64,000 nucleotides of DNA from contig NZ_JBFDTP010000002.1 in NCBI RefSeq assembly GCF_040719375.1, forward strand, positions 1,364,001 to 1,428,000, given 5' to 3'. The notes beneath the pieces are model-generated. The model saw only the letters and a program-made list of their open reading frames with translations, was not told where the DNA came from and searched no databases. The position numbers and the translations under genes were made by a program. The stretch comes from Clostridium sp. AN503 (lineage in GTDB: Bacteria; Bacillota; Clostridia; Lachnospirales; Lachnospiraceae). Positions 42,481 through 51,591 of the stretch are shown here, one piece after another; position 1 is the first letter of the stretch, and each line of letters opens with the position of its first letter.

Positions 42481-43367
42481 AATACAAAGACAGAAGTGGG
42501 GGGATTTCCGGGGGAGAGTCCGGTCAGGATTGTCTTTTGGAATTCCTTTATGGAACGAGACCGGGACGGTTTCTGGTGCGTATGCTGATCTGTCCGCAGG
42601 TGTCGCGTTTTGGCGGGTGGTTTTTAAATACCCGGATATCCAGGCTGTTGATTGCACCGTTTGTGAGCCGGACCGGTATCCGGATGGAGGAATATGAAGA
42701 GCCGTCGATAGACGGATATGATTCTTACAATGATTTTTTTTGCAGGAAGATCCGCGGGGAACGCCGTCCGGCCGCGCAGGAGCCGGAATCTTTTATCAGC
42801 CCCTGCGACGGGAAAGCCAGCGTGTATCCCATAGGAAAGGACAGCAGCTTTCTGATCAAAAATACCCGCTACACGGTGGGCTCCCTGCTGCGTTCTGAGC
42901 GGCTGGCTGAGCGTTACCGGGGCGGGTATGCTTTTGTATTTCGTCTGACGGTGGATGATTATCACCGGTACTGTTATGTGGAGAGCGGGGTAAAGTCGCG
43001 TCAGAGGACGGTCTCCGGCGTGTTCCACACGGTCAATCCTGCGGCGAACGACCGGTATCCCATATATAAAGAGAACACCAGGGAGTACTGCCTGATCAGG
43101 ACAGCACGCTTCGGCACTGTGGTCCAGATGGAGGTAGGGGCTTTACTGGTGGGCCGGATCTGTAATTACAGCCGTCATGAGCAGGCTGTGAGACGCGGAG
43201 AGGAGAAGGGAAGGTTTGAATTCGGCGGCTCCACCGTGGTGGTGCTTGTGGAGCCGGATAAGGTGGTTCCGGACCCGGACCTGCTTAAAAACTCTCAGGA
43301 GGGCTGGGAGACAGCGGTGCGGTATGGAGAGCGCGTTGGCACGATGCCGGGCCATTGTGGTCAATAG
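42477..43367 (+). CDS. psd: phosphatidylserine decarboxylase
   Basis: A 296-residue proenzyme that converts phosphatidylserine to phosphatidylethanolamine. It uses a pyruvoyl group made by self-cleavage at the Gly-Ser bond of FGGSTVVVLVE (about residue 252), giving a small C-terminal alpha chain. YDSYNDFFCRKI, SPCDGKASVYP and VDDYHRYCYVESG are family blocks with the catalytic Asp and His residues. It is translationally coupled to pssA. Its 3' end overlaps the convergent citrate-lyase-ligase gene by seven bases. The two enzymes together show that this organism makes PE. Confidence 0.93.
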   Translation: MKYKDRSGGISGGESGQDCLLEFLYGTRPGRFLVRMLICPQVSRFGGWFLNTRISRLLIAPFVSRTGIRMEEYEEPSIDGYDSYNDFFCRKIRGERRPAAQEPESFISPCDGKASVYPIGKDSSFLIKNTRYTVGSLLRSERLAERYRGGYAFVFRLTVDDYHRYCYVESGVKSRQRTVSGVFHTVNPAANDRYPIYKENTREYCLIRTARFGTVVQMEVGALLVGRICNYSRHEQAVRRGEEKGRFEFGGSTVVVLVEPDKVVPDPDLLKNSQEGWETAVRYGERVGTMPGHCGQ

Positions 43368-44425
43368 TGTTTCACGTCGTCACTTTCCCGGATGGCTGCG
43401 ATGACCGGTCCGGCCTCCTGTGAAGTGAGATACCGGAACGTGCATTCCGGTACTTTGCTGCGAAGGGTGTCCCATTCACCGGATTTGACCAGTGCCCGCA
43501 CGGTAGATGCGCTGATGGCTCCGTCTGCGTCCGCCTTTCTGGGAATCACCGTACATCCGATCCCGGCGGAGGCAAGCTCTTCCTGCATGACCTGGTTGTA
43601 GATTCCGGTGACCTGACTGAACGGCTCTTCCCCCACAAAGCGGTCTGTGATGCCAAGGGCCTGTGCGATCTGCGTGAAGACCTGGATGTCCAGCTTCGCG
43701 TGGGAGCGGATGACGGTATCGGAGTCCTTCAGAAAATAGGATGGAAATGTGGCGTTGGAGATCATATATGGCCCGGTCTGGTGGTACACCAGGTTTTTTA
43801 AATCGGCAGAGCCTTCTCTTACGAGCTGTTCTCTTACGGAGAGCGGTACCAGGGATACATCCTCGGAGACTACGAACACATGCAGCAGATCCACCTGTGC
43901 GGAGGCCTGTTCCAGCAGATAGCGGTGTCCCAGGGTAAACGGATTGGCGTTCATGATGACGGCTCCGATGCGGGCGTTGGCCGGACTGCCGCCGGAAGCT
44001 TCAGTCTCTTTTTTTAACTGCTCCAGATAACCGGAAAATCCATTCCTGCGGTTTTCCATAAATACAACCTTTCCGTCTACCCGGGCAATCTCGTGGAATC
44101 CCAGATCTCCGAAGAATTTGGCGGTATTGCATTTGGTGTAGAGGAACAGGCTGGTATTGCCGCGGTTGTACTGATATTCCATCAGGTGTGAGATCACCTG
44201 GTTTAAAAGGCCTTCGCCCTGATGGTCGGAAGAGACCGCAAGGCAGCGGAGGGTGTTGGAAAAACAGGACCCGGTGGCAGCCAGCTCGTAGTCCTCATCG
44301 AACAGACCGATGCTGTAATCCAGGTTCTTATCCCGTTCAATCCCTTCTTTTTCCAGAAGCGCGTCCATCTGGCGCAGAGCGCGTCGGTCGTTTGCTTTTA
44401 TCTGGCTGATCGTATAGTCTCCCAT
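43361..44425 (-). CDS. citC: [citrate (pro-3S)-lyase] ligase, stand-alone
   Basis: A 354-residue protein with an N-terminal GNAT-like domain (about 1-120; RCLAVSSDHQGEGLLNQV) and a C-terminal nucleotidyltransferase domain (IGAVIMNANPFTLGHRYLLEQ with the TxGH motif; ISASTVRALV). CitC acetylates the prosthetic group of the citrate lyase acyl carrier subunit. No citDEF or citG is nearby, which is unusual for this gene. I use the ATG at 44425, with GGGGGA eight bases upstream on the minus strand, not the frame's first ATG at 44449. The family is certain; the partner is not in the window. Confidence 0.88.
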   Translation of the reverse strand: MGDYTISQIKANDRRALRQMDALLEKEGIERDKNLDYSIGLFDEDYELAATGSCFSNTLRCLAVSSDHQGEGLLNQVISHLMEYQYNRGNTSLFLYTKCNTAKFFGDLGFHEIARVDGKVVFMENRRNGFSGYLEQLKKETEASGGSPANARIGAVIMNANPFTLGHRYLLEQASAQVDLLHVFVVSEDVSLVPLSVREQLVREGSADLKNLVYHQTGPYMISNATFPSYFLKDSDTVIRSHAKLDIQVFTQIAQALGITDRFVGEEPFSQVTGIYNQVMQEELASAGIGCTVIPRKADADGAISASTVRALVKSGEWDTLRSKVPECTFRYLTSQEAGPVIAAIRESDDVKHY

Positions 44426-44602
44426 ATCTATTTCCCCCATTCCAGGCAATTTTATAAAAACAGTATAGCCTATTTCGGAGAAAATTGCGAATACAACATT
44501 TCTTATATGGGTTATTCGGAAGCAATTATAGCCAAAGGCGCATAGGGAAGGAAATTCTGCGCAAAATAAGAAAAGTTAATGAAGAAAGGGGACCAGTGAA
44601 AT

Positions 44603-45325
44603 ATGGCGCAGGACAACCAGAACCAGACAGAACAGAAAAAGGACGAGCAGGAGATCGAGGAGAAGGAGAACCAGAAGCTGGAGGATTACGGACAGATGAC
44701 CCTGGACGGCAACAGGCGCAGGCGGAAGATCCATCTGCTCTCCATTATCGGTGAGGTGGAAGGGCATGAGAACCTGTCCGGCAATGCAAAGGCTACCAAA
44801 TACGACCATGTACTGCCGCAGCTTGCACAGCTTGAGGATGATGACAGCGTAGAGGGACTGCTGGTGCTCCTCAATACGTCGGGCGGAGATGTGGATGCGG
44901 GGCTTGCTATCGCGGAAATGATCGCATCCTTAAGTATGCCCACCGTATCTCTTGTGTTGGGGGGCAGCCATTCCATCGGCGTGCCTCTGGCGGTTTCCAC
45001 GGATTATTCCTTCATCGTGCCCACGGGAACCATGATGGTCCATCCGGTGCGGATGAGCGGGACCGTCATTGGGGCGGTACAGACCTATGAATATTTCGAT
45101 ATGATACAGGACCGGATCCTGACCTTTATCAGCGGGCATTCCAGGATTGCCTATGACCAGGTGAAACGGCTGATGCTGAATACCGAGATGCTGACCAGGG
45201 ATCTGGGGACCGTGCTGGTGGGACAGGAGACCGTGAAGGAAGGCCTGATCGACGAGGTGGGCGGGATCCGTGAGGCGCTTAAAAAGCTGTACGACCTGAT
45301 CGACGGGCGCGCAGAGCAGGGCTGA
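44603..45325 (+). CDS. ClpP-fold protease, TepA-like
   Basis: A 240-residue cytoplasmic serine protease of the ClpP/TepA group. The N-terminal 40 residues are a charged Gln/Glu/Lys-rich helix. GGDVDAGLAIAEMI, the nucleophile Ser in GGSHSIGVPLA (about residue 116), and the His in MMVHPVRMSG make up the active site. TepA-type proteases sit just before spoIIIE/ftsK in Bacilli as well, and this order is kept here, which supports the call. AAAGGGGACC precedes the start. A strong terminator follows. Exact substrates are unknown; roles in signal-peptide digestion and sporulation were proposed for the relatives. Confidence 0.85.
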   Translation: MAQDNQNQTEQKKDEQEIEEKENQKLEDYGQMTLDGNRRRRKIHLLSIIGEVEGHENLSGNAKATKYDHVLPQLAQLEDDDSVEGLLVLLNTSGGDVDAGLAIAEMIASLSMPTVSLVLGGSHSIGVPLAVSTDYSFIVPTGTMMVHPVRMSGTVIGAVQTYEYFDMIQDRILTFISGHSRIAYDQVKRLMLNTEMLTRDLGTVLVGQETVKEGLIDEVGGIREALKKLYDLIDGRAEQG

Positions 45326-45329
45326 ACTG

Positions 45330-45368
45330 AAAAAATGAGGGGAAGGTTGCATTTCCCTTCATTTTTTT
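45330..45368 (+). terminator. terminator between tepA-like gene and ftsK
   Basis: AAAAAATGAGGGGAA (45330-45344) pairs with TTCCCTTCATTTTTT (45353-45367) around GGTTGCAT, ending in a T7 run. Confidence 0.85.
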
Positions 45369-45375
45369 GTATACT
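45347..45375 (+). promoter_or_regulatory. candidate ftsK promoter
   Basis: TTGCAT (45347-45352), 17 bases, TATACT (45370-45375), overlapping the preceding terminator and about 32 bases before the GTG start. Confidence 0.45.
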
Positions 45376-45406
45376 ATCCTCAATGGGAAAGAGGAGGCAT
45401 ACATAC

Positions 45407-48314
45407 GTGGCAGCAAGTAGTAAGAAGACATCAAGTTCAGGAAAATCAGGCGGGAGATCTACAGGCAAGCCGGGAAGGCCGAGGAAGAATCCGGCCCCGG
45501 TGCAGGAACCGGACAGCTTTATCCGGGCTGAGGTGATGATCATCCTGTCTTTTGCAGCTGCAGTCCTGCTGTTCTTAAGCAATTTTCACCTGTGCGGTGT
45601 TGCAGGTGATTTTTTGCGTGGAGTGCAGTTGGGCGTTTTCGGCATGGTGGGATTTATCGCGCCGCTGGTATTATTTGTAGGGACCTGCTTTTATATGTCA
45701 AACCGCGGGAATCTGACGGCTGTGCGCAAGATGATCGCATCAGTGGTGGCTTTTATTGTTCTGTGCGGGTTTGCGCAGCTTTTTCGGACAGGAACCGGAA
45801 ACCGGGAAGGATCTTTTGGAGTATTACCGCCTGTCTGCGGCAAGCGGATGGGGAGGCGGCCTGGTGGGCGGCCTGGTCTGCCATGGACTTAAGACCATGT
45901 TTGGTACCGTGGGAGCGTTTTTGGTGCTCCTTGTATGCTTTGTGATCAGCGCAGTGTGTATCACGGAGCGGTCCTTTGTGGGGGCGGTTAAGAAGCACGG
46001 CGATGCAGCGTACCAGCACGCGAAAGAGGACATGGACCGCCGCAGGGAGCTACACGCGGAGCGGCAGGAGGAACGCCGCAGGCTGCGTGAGGAACAGCGT
46101 GTCCGGGGCGTCAATTTAGATTCCACGGATCTGTCGTCTGAGGCGTACAAAAATGACGGGTACGATGATTATGAAGACTATGAAGATTACGCAGATTATG
46201 AGGATTATGCGGATTACGAGGGACCGGACGCGGGAGTGGGAGCAGATCCGGTAACAGGTGCAGGCGGACGGGAGCAGGTGATGACCGGGATGAGCCAGAG
46301 GCCGGGGAGTCCGAAGCCCCAGGCGTCTGCCGATGAGTTCACGGGCAATATCTCCCTGCCCCCGGAATATCAGGAGGATGACGATACGGTGCCGTTTGAT
46401 GCAGACGGTCCGGCGGCTGCTCCTGCATATGCCGCGGTGGAGAGCGGCATTCTGGAGGACGGCCTTCAGGAGAGCGGTCTTCATGAGACGGCACAGAGCC
46501 TTGTGGCGCAGGGAATGCGCAGACTGGACCAGGAGGAAGACATCTTCATGGATGAGGCTGTGCCGAAGTCAGCCGGTCCGGTGCCGGAATCGGAGCGGTA
46601 TCTGCCGGATCCGGTGATATCAGAAGCTTTCTCGGGGGAATCGGCCGGGGAGGGTCTGGCGCAGGCAGAGGACTTCTCCATACCGGAGGAGGCCAAGCGG
46701 GTGGTGACGGCGGGCGGCAAGATCATCGAGACCGACACCGAGGCCTTAAAAAAGAAGCTGGAGTCGAAGAAGGCGGAAAAGGCGGCTGCGAAGGAGCCGG
46801 ATGAGGCCAGTGTGCAGCAGGAGATCAAGGCGAAGGAGGAGGCTCCGAAGAAGGAGTATGTATTCCCTCCGGTCAGCCTTTTAAAACGCGGCAGCCGCAT
46901 TGCAGGCAGCCATTCAGAGAAGGAATACAAAGCCACGGCCATCAAGCTGCAGCAGACTCTGCGCAATTTCGGGGTGGGCGTGACGGTGACCAATATCAGT
47001 TGCGGTCCGTCTGTGACGCGGTATGAGCTTCATCCGGAGCAGGGCGTGAAGGTCAGCAAGATCGTAGGTCTGTCCGACGACATCAAGCTGAGCCTGGCTG
47101 CAGAGGATATCCGCATTGAAGCTCCCATACCAGGCAAGTCGGCTGTGGGGATCGAGGTTCCCAACAAGGAGAATAATACCGTATACCTGCGGGATCTTTT
47201 GGAGGCGGATAATTTTAAGAGCCACCCGTCCCGTTTGGCTTTTGCGGTAGGTAAGGATATCGGAGGCCAGGTGGTGGTGACGGACATTGCCAAGATGCCC
47301 CATTTACTGATCGCAGGCGCGACCGGTTCCGGTAAATCCGTGTGTATCAACACCCTGATCATGAGCATTATTTACAAATCCAAACCGGAGGATGTAAAGC
47401 TCATTATGGTGGATCCGAAGGTGGTGGAGCTGAGCGTCTATAACGGCATTCCCCATCTGCTGATCCCGGTGGTGACCGATCCAAAGAAGGCCTCCGGCGC
47501 TTTAAACTGGGCTGTGGCGGAGATGACGGACCGTTACAAGAAGTTTGCGGAGTACAACGTCAGGGATCTGAAGGGATACAATGCAAAGATAGAGAACATC
47601 AAGGATATTGAGGATGAGAACAAGCCGAAGAAGATGCCCCAGATCGTGATCATTGTGGACGAGCTGGCGGATCTTATGATGGTGGCGCCCGGAGAGGTGG
47701 AGGATGCCATCTGCCGTCTGGCGCAGCTTGCCCGTGCGGCAGGCATCCATCTGGTGATCGCCACCCAGAGGCCGTCCGTCAATGTCATCACGGGACTGAT
47801 CAAGGCCAACGTCCCGTCCCGGATTGCGTTTTCCGTGTCCTCCGGTGTGGATTCCCGGACGATCATCGATATGAACGGAGCAGAGAAGCTGTTGGGCAAG
47901 GGGGATATGCTGTTTTATCCTGCGGGTTATCCGAAGCCCCAGCGTGTCCAGGGCGCATTCGTGTCCGACCAGGAGGTCCAGAAGGTGGTGGACTTTTTGA
48001 CGGAGCAGGGAATGACCTCAGACTATAACCCGGATGTGGAAAGCCAGATGAATGCGGCTCCGGCTGCAGCGGCAGGCGGCGGAAACAGCAGCCGTGACGA
48101 GTATTTCGACCAGGCGGGCAGGTTCATTATCGAGAAGGAAAAGGCATCCATCGGCATGCTCCAGCGGATGTTCAAGATCGGCTTCAACCGTGCCGCCCGC
48201 ATTATGGACCAGCTTGCAGAGGCGGGAGTGGTCGGAGAGGAAGAGGGAACGAAACCCAGGAAGGTTCTCATGACCATGGACGAGTTCGACGAGATGCTGG
48301 AGCGCGGTGAGTAG
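45407..48314 (+). CDS. ftsK: DNA translocase FtsK/SpoIIIE, interrupted by a one-base frameshift
   Basis: Two adjacent frames together encode a full translocase of about 968 residues that pumps chromosomal DNA at the septum. Start: GTG at 45407, GAGGAGG nine bases ahead. Frame 1 holds a basic Ser/Lys-rich tail and three membrane helices, and continues wrongly to 45892. Frame 2 resumes with GQEPETGKDLLEYYRL and the fourth helix. The shift is at the T5 run 45780-45784; four T residues would restore one frame (AQLFGQEPE). The rest has an acidic linker with DYEDY repeats (about 46156-46220), Walker A GATGSGKSVCIN, Walker B VIIVDELADLMMV and the C-terminal gamma domain (AGVVGEEEGTKPRKVL). A sequencing error, a real mutation or programmed shifting would explain it. 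Confidence 0.85.
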
Positions 48315-48360
48315 GAATTTACGAGAAACAAGATAAATAAGATAAAGGAGGATGTGGCAG

Positions 48361-50031
48361 ATGAAAACAGATATTGAGATTGCTCAGGAGGCGACCATGC
48401 TTCCCATCAGGGAAGTGGCAAAAGCGTATGGGATCGGGGAGGATGATTTAGAGCTGTACGGAAAGTACAAGACCAAGCTGACTGACGAGCTGTGGCAGCA
48501 GGTGAAGGATAAGGAAGACGGCAAGCTGGTGCTGGTGACAGCCATCAACCCGACTCCCGCAGGCGAGGGCAAGACCACCACGAGCATCGGGCTGGCGGAC
48601 GCACTGACCCGTCTGGGCAACAAAACCCTTCTGGCGCTGCGCGAGCCGTCCCTGGGACCGTGCTTCGGGATCAAGGGAGGCGCTGCAGGCGGCGGATATG
48701 CCCAGGTGGTGCCCATGGAGGATCTAAACCTGCATTTCACCGGTGATTTCCATGCGATCACATCTGCCAACAACCTTCTGGCTGCACTGCTTGACAACCA
48801 TATCCAGCAGGGCAATGCGCTGCAGATCGATACCCGCCAGATCCTCTGGAAACGCTGTCTGGATATGAATGACCGTGTGCTGAGGAACGTGGTGGTTGGC
48901 CTTGGGGCCAAGGCGGACGGCGTGGTGCGCGAGGATCATTTTGTGATCACCGTTGCGTCGGAGATCATGGCGATCCTCTGCCTGGCAGACGATATGAAAG
49001 ATTTAAAAGAGCGGCTTGGAAAGATCATTGTCGCATATAATTATGCAGGTGAGCCGGTGACGGCGGCACAGCTCAATGCAGTGGGCGCTATGGCGGCGCT
49101 CCTGAAGGACGCTATCAAGCCGAACATGATCCAGACTCTGGAGCACACCGGAGCCCTGGTCCATGGCGGGCCGTTTGCCAACATCGCCCATGGCTGCAAC
49201 AGCGTGCGCGCCACCAAGACCGCGCTCAAGCTGGCGGATATCGTGGTGACGGAGGCCGGCTTCGGCGCAGACCTGGGGGCGGAGAAGTTCCTGGATATCA
49301 AGTGCCGGAAAGCGGGGCTTAGACCGGATGCGGTAGTGCTGGTCGCCACAGTACGCGCCCTCAAGTATAACGGCGGCGTTCCCAAGACAGAGCTTGGAGC
49401 CGAGAACCTGGAAGCCCTTGCAAAGGGGATCGTAAACCTGGAGAAGCATATTGAGAACATCCAGAAATTCGGCGTTCCGGTAGTAGTGACCCTAAACTCC
49501 TTTGTGAGCGATACGGAAGCGGAATATGAGTTCATCCGTGATTTCTGTGAGAAACGCGGCTGCGAGTTTGCCCTGTCCGAGGTATGGGCCAAAGGCGGCG
49601 AGGGCGGCGAGGCTCTGGCGCAGAAGGTAATGGATACGTTAAACCATAAGGAGAGCCATTATCATCCGATCTATCCGGATGAGATGAGCCTCAGGGAGAA
49701 GGTACATACGATCGCGACGGAGATCTACGGGGCGGACGGCGTGTCCTATGCTCCGGCGGCGTCCAGGGCGATCGCCCGGATCGAGGAGATGGGATTTGGC
49801 AATCTGCCGGTATGTATGGCAAAGACCCAGTATTCCCTGTCGGATGACCAGACGAAGCTTGGCCGTCCGAGCGGCTTTACCATCAACGTGCGCGATGTTT
49901 ACGTATCTGCGGGCGCAGGCTTTGTGGTGGCGCTGACCGGCGCGATCATGACCATGCCGGGACTGCCGAAAAAACCGGCGGCGGACGGGATTGATGTGAA
50001 TGATGACGGTGTGATCACCGGATTATTCTGA
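48361..50031 (+). CDS. fhs: formate-tetrahydrofolate ligase
   Basis: A 556-residue enzyme that makes 10-formyl-tetrahydrofolate from formate, ATP and THF, feeding purine synthesis, initiator-tRNA formylation and, in acetogens, the Wood-Ljungdahl methyl branch. TPAGEGKTTTSIGLADAL (about 64-81) is the P-loop; EPSLGPCFGIKGGAAGGGYAQ, FTGDFHAI and GFTINVRDVYVSAGAGF are family blocks. AAGGAGG at 48345-48351 sits nine bases before the ATG at 48361; the ATG at 48352 is too close. It is separated from ftsK and murE by short gaps and may be co-transcribed. Its product is also used by the fmt enzyme encoded downstream. Confidence 0.96.
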   Translation: MKTDIEIAQEATMLPIREVAKAYGIGEDDLELYGKYKTKLTDELWQQVKDKEDGKLVLVTAINPTPAGEGKTTTSIGLADALTRLGNKTLLALREPSLGPCFGIKGGAAGGGYAQVVPMEDLNLHFTGDFHAITSANNLLAALLDNHIQQGNALQIDTRQILWKRCLDMNDRVLRNVVVGLGAKADGVVREDHFVITVASEIMAILCLADDMKDLKERLGKIIVAYNYAGEPVTAAQLNAVGAMAALLKDAIKPNMIQTLEHTGALVHGGPFANIAHGCNSVRATKTALKLADIVVTEAGFGADLGAEKFLDIKCRKAGLRPDAVVLVATVRALKYNGGVPKTELGAENLEALAKGIVNLEKHIENIQKFGVPVVVTLNSFVSDTEAEYEFIRDFCEKRGCEFALSEVWAKGGEGGEALAQKVMDTLNHKESHYHPIYPDEMSLREKVHTIATEIYGADGVSYAPAASRAIARIEEMGFGNLPVCMAKTQYSLSDDQTKLGRPSGFTINVRDVYVSAGAGFVVALTGAIMTMPGLPKKPAADGIDVNDDGVITGLF

Positions 50032-50056
50032 TGAGACAGAAAGGATTAGACAGAGT

Positions 50057-51529
50057 ATGATGATAAAAGACTGGCTGGAAGGGCTTGATTATACCCTGCT
50101 TCAGGGGAGTCTGGAGGCGGAGGTCCAGGAAGTGGTCTATGACTCCAGAAAGGCGGCCCCGGGGACCGTGTTTATCTGCATGAAGGGAACCAGGACCGAT
50201 TCTCATGATTTTATCCCCCAGGTGGTGGAAGCGGGAGTGGAGGTCCTGGTGGTGGAACGCCCTGTAAGCGTACCGGAGCATATAACTGTGATCCGGGTAA
50301 GAAACGGGCGCGAGGCCCTTGCGGTGCTGTCTGCGGCGCGGTTTGGAAACCCGTCGCGAAAACTTTTGATGATCGGCGTGACCGGGACCAAGGGAAAGAC
50401 TACCACGACCCACATGATCAAGGCGATCCTGGAGGCGGCAGGGAAAAAGACCGGGATGATCGGTACAAACGGCGTGTACATTGGCGGTGAGCATTATCCC
50501 ACCGTCAATACCACGCCGGAATCCTATGAGCTGCACAGGCATTTTGCCAGGATGGCGGAAGCCGGATGCGAGTGCTGTGTGATGGAGGTTTCTTCCCAGG
50601 CGTTTAAAATGTATCGTGTGGCGGGGATACTGTTTGACTATGCAGTGTTCACGAACATCTCTCCGGACCATATCGGACCGGATGAGCATAAGGATTTTGA
50701 GGAGTATTTAAACTGCAAGAAGCAGATCTTCAGCCAGTGCCGCCACGGGCTGGTCAATATGGACGATGAGCATGTGGATGCGATTGTGAAGGATATACCC
50801 TGTGAGTGGACCGGTTTTGGCCTGCACGAGGGGGCGGGGTATCAGGCGGAGGATATCCGCTATGTGTCGGAGCCGGATTTTGTGGGGATCGAGTTTGACA
50901 TCAGAGGGAACCATCAGATCCCGGTCCGCGTGAATATCCCGGGTAAATTCAATGTCTACAACGCTCTTGCGGCTGCCGCGGTCACCCTATGGCTGGGGGT
51001 TCCGGCCGACCGATTGCAGCACGCCCTGGAGCATCTTAGGATCGACGGCAGGATGGAGATCGTCTACACCTCCGCGAAATGCTGCGTGATCGTGGACTAT
51101 GCCCACAATGCGGTCAGCATGGAGAGCCTGCTTGCCACCCTTCGGGAGTATCATCCGAAACGCCTGGTGTGTGTGTTCGGCTGCGGGGGAAACCGCTCCA
51201 AGGACCGCAGATATACCATGGGGGAGATCGGCGGCAGGATGGCAGACCTTTCCATTATCACGGCTGACAATTCCCGCTATGAGCGGGTGGAGGATATCAT
51301 TGCGGATATCCGGGGCAGCATCGAGAAAACCGGAGGGAAGTTTATCGAGATCCCGGACCGGCGGGAGGCCATAGCCTACAGCATTACCCATGCAGAGCCG
51401 GGGGATATGATCGCGGTTATCGGAAAGGGACATGAGGACTACCAGGAGATCGAGGGCGTCCGACATCCGTTTTTGGACCGGGCGGTCGTGGAGGAAGTTG
51501 TGGCGGGACTGGACCGGGACAAAGCATAA
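50057..51529 (+). CDS. murE: UDP-MurNAc-tripeptide ligase MurE-type
   Basis: A 490-residue ATP-dependent Mur ligase that adds the third amino acid to the peptidoglycan stem peptide. GVTGTKGKTTTTHMIKAIL is the P-loop; VNTTPESYELH and MEVSSQAFKM bind UDP-MurNAc-dipeptide; GGNRSKDRRYTMGEIGG is the C-terminal domain. The specificity motif reads DNSRYE where DAP-adding enzymes have DNPR, so Asn and the DAP-contacting Arg are kept but Pro is Ser. That favours meso-diaminopimelate over lysine. It is followed after about 60 bases by murF. Confidence 0.9.
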   Translation: MMIKDWLEGLDYTLLQGSLEAEVQEVVYDSRKAAPGTVFICMKGTRTDSHDFIPQVVEAGVEVLVVERPVSVPEHITVIRVRNGREALAVLSAARFGNPSRKLLMIGVTGTKGKTTTTHMIKAILEAAGKKTGMIGTNGVYIGGEHYPTVNTTPESYELHRHFARMAEAGCECCVMEVSSQAFKMYRVAGILFDYAVFTNISPDHIGPDEHKDFEEYLNCKKQIFSQCRHGLVNMDDEHVDAIVKDIPCEWTGFGLHEGAGYQAEDIRYVSEPDFVGIEFDIRGNHQIPVRVNIPGKFNVYNALAAAAVTLWLGVPADRLQHALEHLRIDGRMEIVYTSAKCCVIVDYAHNAVSMESLLATLREYHPKRLVCVFGCGGNRSKDRRYTMGEIGGRMADLSIITADNSRYERVEDIIADIRGSIEKTGGKFIEIPDRREAIAYSITHAEPGDMIAVIGKGHEDYQEIEGVRHPFLDRAVVEEVVAGLDRDKA

Positions 51530-51591
51530 CCGGCAGATTGATTCATGAAACGGCGCAGTCCGAAATAAGATAAAGAAAAGAGATACCAGAT

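Noticed and set aside
45407..45892. Treating the two ftsK frames as two genes
   Set aside because: Together they restore one standard FtsK with four membrane helices, and the second frame has no ribosome site near its first possible start.
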